Shown: positions 1 through 5,375 of the stretch, in pieces
Numbering within the stretch: the first letter of the stretch is position 1
Layout: each line of letters starts with the position of its first letter
DNA from: Candidatus Odinarchaeota archaeon
Lineage (GTDB): Archaea; Asgardarchaeota; JAGGXT01
DNA length: 16,349 nt
Assembly (NCBI GenBank): GCA_021162905.1
Contig: JAGGXT010000100.1
Span: 1 to 16,349, forward strand
Direction of reading: 5' to 3'
The notes under the pieces: generated by a model
What the model was told of the DNA's origin: nothing
Databases searched by the model: none
Seen by the model: the letters and a program-made list of their open reading frames with translations, nothing else
Translations under genes and position numbers: made by a program

Positions 1-2
1 AT

Positions 3-53
3 TCGATGGCCGAGACTGGTAGGAGGGTGTTAACGGAGAGGCATAAAAAATAA
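3..53 (+). CDS. Possible C-terminal end of a gene entering from the left
   Basis: Frame 3 is open from the window edge and encodes 16 residues, SMAETGRRVLTERHKK, before a TAA at 51-53. The other two forward frames stop at 19-21 and 31-33. The stretch is richer in G and C than the following spacer, as expected for coding sequence in an AT-rich genome. I do not recognise the family, and sixteen residues are too few to name one. It could equally be non-coding. The stop lies 87 bases before argF, so if real it is probably a separate plus-strand gene or the upstream member of the same transcript. Confidence 0.3.
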   Translation, partial: SMAETGRRVLTERHKK

Positions 54-140
54 AAGGAAGTAACGAGTACGAAGCATAGAGCGACGAAGTTTTTCATAGA
101 AAATAATAAAGAAAAAAGATAACATTATGCGGTGATTAGT

Positions 141-1073
141 ATGGTATGTTTAAAGGGAAGAGATTTTTTAACACTTCAAGACTTTACAACAGAAGAAATA
201 CTATTTCTGTTAGATACTGCAGATGATTTTAAAAGAAAACAAAAACGAAACGAACCACATAAACTTCTTGAAGGAAAAACACTCGCATTAATATTTCAAA
301 AACCATCTACTAGAACAAGAGTTTCTTTTGAGGTTGCTATGAAACAATTAGGTGGATTTACATTATATCTTAGTTGGAATGAATTGCAACTTGGAAGAGG
401 AGAGACCATTGCAGACACTGCGAGAGTGTTAAGTAGATATGTGGATTGTATTATGGCAAGAGTTTACTCTCATAGTGATTTAGAAACCTTAGCCGAATAT
501 GCAGACATTCCTGTAATAAATGGACTTTCTGATCTTACACACCCATGCCAGGCTCTTGCTGATTTGATGACTATAAGAGAAAAAAAAGGTACGTTTAAGG
601 ATGTAAAATTAGCATATGTTGGTGATGGTGGAAATAACGTAGCGCATTCTCTTTTAATTGCTGCAACAAAAGTAGGAATGAATATAGCTATAGGCACTCC
701 AGAAAAGTACTTGCCAAATGAGAAGATAATGAAGTGGGCACTTGAAAATGCCAAAAAATCAAATTCAAAGGTAGAGATTGTACATGATCCAAAGGAGGCT
801 GTTGACAACGCCGATGTTATTTATACCGATGTATGGGTTTCTATGGGCATGGAAAAAGAAATGGAGGAGAGAATGAAAATCTTTCCACCCTTTCAAGTAA
901 ATAGTAAACTTTTAAGCTACGCCAAAGAAGACGTCATTGTAATGCACTGCTTACCTGCGCATAGAGGGGCCGAAATAACAGATGATGTTATAGATGGACC
1001 ACATAGTGTTGTTTGGGATCAAGCAGAAAATAGGCTGCATGCCCAGAAAGCAATACTTTCTCTTCTAATTTAA
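141..1073 (+). CDS. argF: Ornithine carbamoyltransferase (anabolic, arginine biosynthesis)
   Basis: This cytosolic enzyme joins carbamoyl phosphate and L-ornithine to give citrulline and phosphate in arginine synthesis. The 310-residue protein has the full set of family motifs: the carbamoyl-phosphate loop STRTR at 56-60, HPCQ at 134-137, the ornithine-binding SMGME at 234-238 and HCLP at 269-272. These, particularly SMGxE and HCLP, separate it from aspartate carbamoyltransferase. Length is normal for the family. I start at ATG 141 rather than the in-frame GTG at 132, because a GGTGA ribosome-binding core lies at 131-135 with a 5-base spacer and overlaps that GTG. A PfkB-type kinase follows after 36 bases on the same strand, so the two are probably co-transcribed. 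No other arginine gene is visible. Assignment is secure; an anabolic rather than catabolic role is inferred from the absence of arcA/arcC neighbours. Confidence 0.96.
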   Translation: MVCLKGRDFLTLQDFTTEEILFLLDTADDFKRKQKRNEPHKLLEGKTLALIFQKPSTRTRVSFEVAMKQLGGFTLYLSWNELQLGRGETIADTARVLSRYVDCIMARVYSHSDLETLAEYADIPVINGLSDLTHPCQALADLMTIREKKGTFKDVKLAYVGDGGNNVAHSLLIAATKVGMNIAIGTPEKYLPNEKIMKWALENAKKSNSKVEIVHDPKEAVDNADVIYTDVWVSMGMEKEMEERMKIFPPFQVNSKLLSYAKEDVIVMHCLPAHRGAEITDDVIDGPHSVVWDQAENRLHAQKAILSLLI

Positions 1074-1109
1074 TTTTCCTTGATTTGTACTTAGTTGGAT
1101 GGTGAATGT

Positions 1110-2036
1110 ATGGATGTCATCGCTGTTGGCAATGCTAATATTGATAATTTAGTGATAACCGAGAAATTGGCTGAGCAAGATGAAAAAGTTCCGATTAAAA
1201 AGTTTATCAGATTTGCAGGAGGGGGAGCTGCAAACTTCGCAGTGAGCATATCTAGATTAGGAAAAAAAGTAGGGTTTATTGGATGTATAGGCGATGACGA
1301 AAACGGAAAGTTCTTCATAGAATCTATTAGAAGTGAGGGTGTAGATACAACATTCCTTAAAATCCTAAGTGGTTATATCACAGGCTTTACCTTAATCTTT
1401 AATACTGAAAAAGGAGAGCACGTTATGTATACTTATAGAGGAGCGAATAATGAATTATCTATTACAGAGGATATGGTGGAATATATTAGTAAAGCAAAAA
1501 TTTTACATCTTGCAAGCATTAAGCAAAAAGTTATCGAACAAGCAGTTTCTGTAAAGGAAAAAACAGGGATACTCTTAAGTGTTGATCCAGGAAAGACTAC
1601 ACTCCTCATAGGATATGATAAGCTGAAGTATCTCTTTAGAAATATAGATTTACTCTTCATAAATAGAGTAGAATTTAAAGCATTCGTAGGATCAGAACCG
1701 ACAGAAGACCTTGTTCATAAAATCGCCAAAGAATTGAATATTATCTTATCCGTCCAGCTCGGAGATAGAGGATCTTTTGTTAGCAACGGTGAAAAAACGT
1801 ATCATATACCATCGTTCAAAATAAAGAATATTCTTGATACAACAGCAGCAGGTGATGCATATGCGGCTGGTTTTATTTTTGGACTTTTAAATAAACTTGA
1901 GGTTAAAGATTGCGCCTTCTTAGGTCATGCGGTAGCAGCTTTAAAAATTCAAAAAATTGGAACGCAAAAGGCTATGCCATACCTGAATGATCTAAAGAAT
2001 TTTCTTCGTGAACAAAAAGTAGAAATTTCGATTTAA
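1110..2036 (+). CDS. PfkB-family carbohydrate/nucleoside kinase
   Basis: An ATP-dependent small-molecule kinase of the ribokinase/PfkB fold, 308 residues, a typical length. The N-terminal strand (VIAVGNANIDNLV, from residue 3) is characteristic. PfkB signature 1 lies at about 35-63 (FAGGGAANFAVSISRLG then GFIGCIGDD). Signature 2 lies at 243-255 (DTTAAGDAYAAGF), with D249 as the predicted catalytic base. The usual GAGD anion-hole sequence reads AAGD here, a tolerated variant. The substrate cannot be read from sequence; ribose, adenosine/nucleosides, 2-keto-3-deoxygluconate and fructose-type sugars are all possible. The start is ATG 1110, with GGTGA at 1101-1105; an in-frame TTG at 1095 lies upstream of that site and is rejected. 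The gene sits 36 bases after argF and ends only 8 bases before the 3' end of the opposing tRNA-Pro gene. Confidence 0.9.
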   Translation: MDVIAVGNANIDNLVITEKLAEQDEKVPIKKFIRFAGGGAANFAVSISRLGKKVGFIGCIGDDENGKFFIESIRSEGVDTTFLKILSGYITGFTLIFNTEKGEHVMYTYRGANNELSITEDMVEYISKAKILHLASIKQKVIEQAVSVKEKTGILLSVDPGKTTLLIGYDKLKYLFRNIDLLFINRVEFKAFVGSEPTEDLVHKIAKELNIILSVQLGDRGSFVSNGEKTYHIPSFKIKNILDTTAAGDAYAAGFIFGLLNKLEVKDCAFLGHAVAALKIQKIGTQKAMPYLNDLKNFLREQKVEISI

Positions 2037-2044
2037 ATTCTTAA

Positions 2045-2120
2045 TGGGGCGGGGGGGATTTGAACCCCCGACCACTCGCGCCCCAGGCGAGCATCCTAGT
2101 CCAAGCTGGACGACCGCCCC
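2045..2120 (-). tRNA. tRNA-Pro (anticodon GGG)
   Basis: Read on the minus strand this folds into a full cloverleaf. The seven-pair acceptor GGGCGG-type stem joins 2114-2120 with 2046-2052. The anticodon stem CTCGC/GCGAG encloses the loop CTGGGGC, with anticodon GGG at 2082-2084. The T arm GGGGG/CCCCC carries TTCAAAT. The discriminator base is A (position 2045), as expected for archaeal tRNA-Pro. No intron interrupts it. CCA is not encoded, so the tail must be added enzymatically. It lies 59 bases downstream of tRNA-Leu on the same strand and may share its transcript. A candidate own TATA-like box is the T-rich stretch around 2150-2162. Confidence 0.96.
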
Positions 2121-2127
2121 TAACTTT

Positions 2128-2154
2128 CTCATAATTTTGTTTTATAGTTATGAG
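2128..2154. repeat. 7-bp inverted repeat between the two tRNA genes
   Basis: CTCATAA at 2128-2134 and its exact complement TTATGAG at 2148-2154 flank a 13-base AT-rich spacer. It lies in the gap between tRNA-Leu and tRNA-Pro. It could form a weak hairpin in a joint precursor or be a protein site, but a chance match is quite possible in AT-rich sequence. Confidence 0.35.
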
Positions 2155-2179
2155 ATAAAAGGTTTTTGGTATCAATTAG

Positions 2180-2264
2180 TGCGGGGGCCGGGATTTGAAC
2201 CCGGGAACCCCTACGGGACAGGATCCTGAATCCTGCGCCTTTGACCAGGCTTGGCTACCCCCGC
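2180..2264 (-). tRNA. tRNA-Leu (anticodon CAG, type II)
   Basis: On the minus strand this folds into a class II tRNA of 85 bases. The acceptor stem GCGGGGG pairs with CCCCCGC (2258-2264 with 2181-2187). The anticodon stem CAGGA/TCCTG encloses the loop TTCAGGA, giving anticodon CAG at 2226-2228. A long variable arm (TCCCGTAGGGGTTC region) is typical of tRNA-Leu and tRNA-Ser, and the T arm carries GGTTCAAATCC. The discriminator is A at 2180, the leucine identity base. There is no intron and no encoded CCA. A TATA-like element lies about 45 bases upstream at 2303-2314, leaving room for a short leader. Confidence 0.96.
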
Positions 2265-2302
2265 AAACGAGTAAACAGATTTGCTATAAAAATAAAGAAT
2301 AG

Positions 2303-2314
2303 ATAAATTTATAA
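2303..2314. promoter_or_regulatory. TATA-like box for tRNA-Leu, possibly also read towards moxR
   Basis: The minus-strand sequence TTATAAATTTAT is centred about 45 bases before the mature 5' end of tRNA-Leu. That fits an archaeal TATA box roughly 25 bases from a start site plus a short leader. The element is nearly palindromic: on the plus strand it contains TTTATAA at 2308-2314, so it could also drive the MoxR gene with a leader of about 100 bases. A second plus-strand candidate, TTTAAA, lies at 2331-2336. Calls are by pattern and spacing only. Confidence 0.5.
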
Positions 2315-2352
2315 CGTTTTTGCTGTTAGTTTAAATGATATACTACAAGAGA

Positions 2353-2413
2353 ATCAAGATTAGGTACTGGTGTGTATTGTCATCGGCAAACACCTAAGTT
2401 CTATTGTCTTGAT
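2353..2413 (+). other. Dyad-rich, potentially structured leader upstream of the MoxR gene
   Basis: A perfect 7-bp outer stem (ATCAAGA 2353-2359 with TCTTGAT 2407-2413) is stacked directly on a perfect 6-bp inner stem (TTAGGT 2360-2365 with ACCTAA 2392-2397). This leaves a 9-base bulge on the 3' side only (2398-2406) and a 26-base apical loop. A competing pairing, GGTGT 2369-2373 with ACACC 2390-2394, would replace the inner stem. The element ends 15 bases before the GGTGA site of the downstream gene. I found no C/D boxes, no convincing H/ACA layout and no known riboswitch signature. It may be a leader structure, a small RNA or an operator. Confidence 0.4.
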
Positions 2414-2439
2414 AGAAAAACAGGATATGGTGATATATA

Positions 2440-3324
2440 ATGAAGGCGGAAATCAGTAAGTTAAGCGGAAATCAGGAAGTACTCAGAATAGTTGAGGAGA
2501 TACAAAGAACCTATGGTGTAGTAGGTCGTACGGATGAATTAATTCAGCTAGTAGTAGCTAAACTTGCAGGAAAGCATGTACTAATAGAAGGACCAGTTGG
2601 TGTAGGAAAAACCACAATTGGACTAGCTTTAGCAAAATATTTTGATCAGAAGTTTATCAGAATTGATGGAGACGAGAGATTTACAGAGTCTAAAATGGTT
2701 GGATTCTTTGATCCTCCAATTGTTCTTAAAAAAGGATGGACATGGGATGCTTTTGTTCCAGGCCCACTGGTTCAAGCAATGATTAATGGAGGCATCTTAT
2801 TCCTTAATGAGATAAATAGGTTGCCTGAAGGAACCCAAAATGCTTTACTTCCAGCTCTTGATGAAGGAATTGTCGAGATACCCAAACTTGGAGAGGTAAA
2901 GGCTAAAGATGGATTTATGGTTATTGCAACTCAAAATCCTGAAGAATACGTAGGCACAAGTGTCTTAAGTGAAGCTCTGAAAGATAGATTCATATGGATT
3001 AAGCTTGGATATCAATCTGAAGAGGAAGAAAAAGAAATTGTGCGTATTAAAAGTGGATGTGATATAGAGGAAATTATTGATTTTGCAGTAAAGGTTGTCA
3101 GAATGACTAGAGAACATCCAGAGATTGTAAGAGGAGCTTCTGTAAGAGGAGCAATAGATATCGCTCAGATGATACATTATATGGGCAAGTTTGATGTTGA
3201 TACTGCTATAAAAGTTTCTATTGCAAGTATTGGAAAAAGAATCGAAATATCAGAAGACTCTACAAGGCCTGTAGAAAAAATAATTGAAGAGATAGTAAGA
3301 AGTATCTTGTCGAAAAATTTTTGA
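2440..3324 (+). CDS. MoxR-family AAA+ ATPase
   Basis: A cytosolic AAA+ ATPase of the MoxR group, 294 residues. Members generally act with a von Willebrand A partner to insert cofactors or remodel protein complexes. Visible motifs are Walker A GPVGVGKT at 51-58, Walker B with ILFLNEINR at 119-127 (E123 presumed to activate water), sensor 1 ATQNP at 163-167 and an arginine-finger region LKDRF at 180-184. A C-terminal helical lid follows, with the GASVRGAID motif. Length is normal for the family. The start ATG 2440 has GGTGA at 2429-2433. The stop overlaps the next start by one base (TGATG), so the VWA gene is translationally coupled to it. The client is unknown; nothing beside the pair resembles CO dehydrogenase, methanol dehydrogenase or a chelatase subunit. 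Confidence 0.92.
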   Translation: MKAEISKLSGNQEVLRIVEEIQRTYGVVGRTDELIQLVVAKLAGKHVLIEGPVGVGKTTIGLALAKYFDQKFIRIDGDERFTESKMVGFFDPPIVLKKGWTWDAFVPGPLVQAMINGGILFLNEINRLPEGTQNALLPALDEGIVEIPKLGEVKAKDGFMVIATQNPEEYVGTSVLSEALKDRFIWIKLGYQSEEEEKEIVRIKSGCDIEEIIDFAVKVVRMTREHPEIVRGASVRGAIDIAQMIHYMGKFDVDTAIKVSIASIGKRIEISEDSTRPVEKIIEEIVRSILSKNF

Positions 3325-4391
3325 TGAAAGAGGCTCCCGCATTTCGAGCCGATGATTTCAGAAAAAGATTGTTTGGAGAAGTATCCAAAAAAGAGATCCT
3401 TAAGGAAATAATTAAGCTTGGTCAGAAACCTATTGGATTTGATATAAATAAACTTTCAAGAGAGTTAAATTTTGATGACGTAAAGGAATTAGCAGAGACA
3501 GCAATCAGATATGGTAATTTGGAGGCTCTTCTCTTCCTAGCAAGAGTAAAAAGACATGCTGTTGCTAGAGCTGCCTCAAGTAAAGACTTTGACAAACTGT
3601 TAAAAGAGCAAATGAGCTCTCCTATCGTCCCTCGGTTATACTTTTATCTTAAAGGAGAAATGCTACCCACAAAGAGAAAACTATTCAGACGAATTGTGAG
3701 AAGTGCTGTATTAAAGATGTCTTTACGAATATCGGGTCAAGGAATCAGAGGATCTATTCTACGGAAAGGAGAATTCACACCAGAGAGTCCCGAATTCGAC
3801 ATTGAAGACACTCTTGAGAATATAATAGGAAAAGATGTAATAGATAGAGAGGACATTGTAACTATTATTAGAGAAAGAAAGAGAAAGACAGGAGTTCTAA
3901 TTTTAGACACATCTGGGAGTATGCATGGAGATAAAATATTAAACGCGGCGTTGGCAGCAGCAACGCTTGCATACCATATGAGACATGATAGATACGCAAT
4001 TATAGTATTTAATAATGTTGCAACTGTTCTGAAGAAAATGGATGAAAGAGAAAATATACAAGAGGTTATAGACACGATTTTGGATACAGAGCCAGTTGGA
4101 TACACTCGATTAGACGATGCATTAGAGAAAGGGTTAAAAGAACTTAACAAGATAAAAGACCCTAGAAGGTGGGCAATTTTGATTACAGACGGATGTTATA
4201 ACAAAGGATCCGACCCGTTACCAATAGCTACAAGATATCCAAAATTACATGTAATACAGTTACCCAGCCATAATGAATGGTGTAATCATGTATGCAAAAA
4301 AATCGCTAAACTGGGTAAGGGAAAGCTCGTTAAGATTAGTAAATACTCAGAAATACCGACTGAGTTACTAAAATTGCTTAGAAAACCTTAA
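3324..4391 (+). CDS. VWA-domain protein, partner of the MoxR ATPase
   Basis: A 355-residue soluble protein with a helical, basic N-terminal half (about 1-185) and a von Willebrand A domain (about 188-340). The metal-ion-dependent adhesion site looks complete: DTSGS at 195-199, T261 in GYTRL and D289 in LITDG. There is no signal peptide or membrane segment, so it acts in the cytosol. Such proteins are known to pair with MoxR ATPases as substrate adaptors (CoxE-like), and the one-base stop/start overlap at 3322-3326 supports a 1:1 complex. No ribosome-binding core precedes this start, consistent with re-initiation. I chose ATG 3324 over the in-frame TTG at 3321. Near the end of the VWA domain, H316, C320, H322 and C324 form a compact Cys/His cluster that might bind metal. 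Specific function is unknown. Confidence 0.85.
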   Translation: MKEAPAFRADDFRKRLFGEVSKKEILKEIIKLGQKPIGFDINKLSRELNFDDVKELAETAIRYGNLEALLFLARVKRHAVARAASSKDFDKLLKEQMSSPIVPRLYFYLKGEMLPTKRKLFRRIVRSAVLKMSLRISGQGIRGSILRKGEFTPESPEFDIEDTLENIIGKDVIDREDIVTIIRERKRKTGVLILDTSGSMHGDKILNAALAAATLAYHMRHDRYAIIVFNNVATVLKKMDERENIQEVIDTILDTEPVGYTRLDDALEKGLKELNKIKDPRRWAILITDGCYNKGSDPLPIATRYPKLHVIQLPSHNEWCNHVCKKIAKLGKGKLVKISKYSEIPTELLKLLRKP

Positions 4392-4410
4392 AAATACATA
4401 TAGCTGAAGA

Positions 4411-4428
4411 TTTTTCTTTATCGTTTTC
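4411..4428 (+). terminator. Oligo-T terminator after the MoxR/VWA pair
   Basis: About 20 bases past the VWA stop the plus strand runs TTTTTCTTTATCGTTTTCC. Archaeal RNA polymerase commonly stops at such T-rich stretches without needing a hairpin. No other gene-end signal is visible before the next promoter. Confidence 0.45.
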
Positions 4429-4501
4429 CTGAAAAATATTTTAGAGAAAAATAAAAATTTTTCAACATCACCATAGTATTATATAAGAAACTTAAATTAT
4501 A

Positions 4502-4512
4502 AACTTGAAGTT
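4502..4512. promoter_or_regulatory. 11-bp palindrome in the lrp upstream region, possible operator
   Basis: AACTT-G-AAGTT at 4502-4512 is a perfect palindrome around a central base, and the half AAACTT also occurs 13 bases earlier at 4488-4493. It lies some 60 bases before the best TATA-like box of the downstream Lrp/AsnC gene. Lrp-family regulators often bind palindromes near their own promoters, so autoregulation is possible, but one site in AT-rich DNA proves nothing. The rest of 4392-4640 holds T-rich runs and a strong TATA-like TATTATATAA at 4478-4487, with no gene I can support. Confidence 0.3.
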
Positions 4513-4570
4513 CATTTTCTCTCATTTTTATACTTTTATTGGATATTTTACAATTTACACTAGGAAAAAC

Positions 4571-4579
4571 ATTTATAGA
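4571..4579 (+). promoter_or_regulatory. TATA-like box for the Lrp/AsnC gene
   Basis: ATTTATAGA lies 62-70 bases before ATG 4641, preceded by the purine-rich GGAAAAAC that could serve as a BRE. A start site about 25 bases downstream (near 4600) would give a leader of roughly 40 bases containing the GGTGA site at 4631-4635. The box is assigned from pattern and spacing only. Confidence 0.45.
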
Positions 4580-4640
4580 GTGAAAAATTTTTTAATGTTT
4601 AATGAAAAAATATTAAACAGTGTTAATCCCGGTGAGAAAA

Positions 4641-5087
4641 ATGAGAAAAATGGTTGACGAAATCGATATGAAAATTTTAAGAGAACTATCTCTTGATTCT
4701 CGCTGCACATATGAAAAACTAGCATCAAAAATAGGAATTAGTGTACCAACGGCATATAATAGAGTAAGAAAACTTATCAAAAAGGGAATAATAAAGAAAT
4801 TTACAATCGATATAGATTATACAAAGATAGGATATCCTATTAGAGCCTTAGTTGGAGTCATTATAGACCCCAGACATTCTGCGGATGCTAGAACTGAATT
4901 TCAAAACTTAGATAATGTTATCAAAGTTGTTGAAGTTACAGGGAGATTTGATTACATATTAGATGTTGTAGCTACAAGTACCGATGAGTTAAAGGATTTA
5001 CTGACAGAGAAAATGAGTAAAATTAGAGGAGTTATGAAAACAGAGACTATGATCCAAGTTTTCAGTTTCGAAAAACCGGTGATATAG
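4641..5087 (+). CDS. Lrp/AsnC-family transcriptional regulator
   Basis: A 148-residue DNA-binding regulator of the feast/famine family. It has an N-terminal winged helix-turn-helix (about 6-52; MVDEIDMKILRELSLDSR, then the recognition region SVPTAYNRVRKL). A C-terminal RAM ligand-binding domain follows (about 65-142), with the typical GRFDY turn at 101-105 that lies near the effector pocket at the dimer interface. Lrp proteins sense amino acids or related metabolites and form dimers to hexadecamers. The target genes and effector cannot be read here. I take ATG 4641, with GGTGA at 4631-4635 five bases away; an earlier in-frame GTG at 4620 lies before that site, and ATG 4650 is an alternative. 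The gene ends exactly one base before the start of a stand-alone RAM protein, which it probably contacts. Confidence 0.92.
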   Translation: MRKMVDEIDMKILRELSLDSRCTYEKLASKIGISVPTAYNRVRKLIKKGIIKKFTIDIDYTKIGYPIRALVGVIIDPRHSADARTEFQNLDNVIKVVEVTGRFDYILDVVATSTDELKDLLTEKMSKIRGVMKTETMIQVFSFEKPVI

Positions 5088-5375
5088 ATGAGACGAACCA
5101 GACGAGCTAAAAAATTACCAAATATAATAGGTTTTGTGTTTGTAAGGGTAGAACCGGTATCAAGAATTAAACCAGCTTATGAACATATAAGAAAAAATGA
5201 AAAAGTTGTTGAAATGCATGAAGTAACCGGGGAATATGACATTTTGTGTAAGGTTACAGCGGATAACCCAGAGGAGTTCAGGGAGACATTAGATTATATA
5301 AGACAAGCGATGGGGATAAAAAAAGTAGAGGTTATGATTAGCTACCATCAAATAAAACCAGAAATTAAACTCTAA
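5088..5375 (+). CDS. Stand-alone RAM (Lrp/AsnC ligand-binding) domain protein
   Basis: A 95-residue protein consisting of only the RAM sensor domain, with no helix-turn-helix. Residues 12-92 follow the beta-alpha-beta-beta-alpha-beta pattern, with VTGEYD at 46-51 matching the VTGRFD turn of the upstream Lrp protein. The first nine residues (MRRTRRAKK) are strongly basic. Its ATG directly follows the TAG of the regulator gene, and its GGTGA site (5079-5083) lies inside that gene, so the two are co-transcribed and co-translated. Stand-alone RAM proteins are known in archaea and can form rings or mixed oligomers with full-length Lrp proteins. A role as effector-sensing modulator is inferred. Its last 11 bases overlap the 3' end of alaS on the other strand. 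Confidence 0.88.
   Translation: MRRTRRAKKLPNIIGFVFVRVEPVSRIKPAYEHIRKNEKVVEMHEVTGEYDILCKVTADNPEEFRETLDYIRQAMGIKKVEVMISYHQIKPEIKL

Noticed and set aside
132..140. Earlier GTG start for argF
   Set aside because: The GTG overlaps the GGTGA ribosome-binding core that serves ATG 141.
1095..1109. Earlier TTG start for the PfkB kinase
   Set aside because: It lies before the GGTGA site at 1101-1105, and the family N-terminus begins at the later ATG.
2044..2229. 61-residue plus-strand reading frame with GRGGFEPPTTRAPGE and GPGFEPGN
   Set aside because: It is the antisense of two tRNA genes; GFEPPTTR-like peptides are a familiar false translation of T arms.
2329..2420. C/D or H/ACA guide RNA
   Set aside because: No C or D box pair, and the hairpin-to-ACA spacing and k-turn expected of archaeal H/ACA RNA are missing.
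4431..4463. 7-bp inverted repeat GAAAAAT/ATTTTTC after the VWA gene
   Set aside because: Composed of A and T runs in an AT-rich spacer; such matches are expected by chance.
4419..4475. Short minus-strand peptide of about 16 codons after a GGTGATG on the minus strand near 4470
   Set aside because: Very short, low-complexity AT-rich codons, and it lies in the terminator/promoter spacer; the GGTGATG is probably chance.
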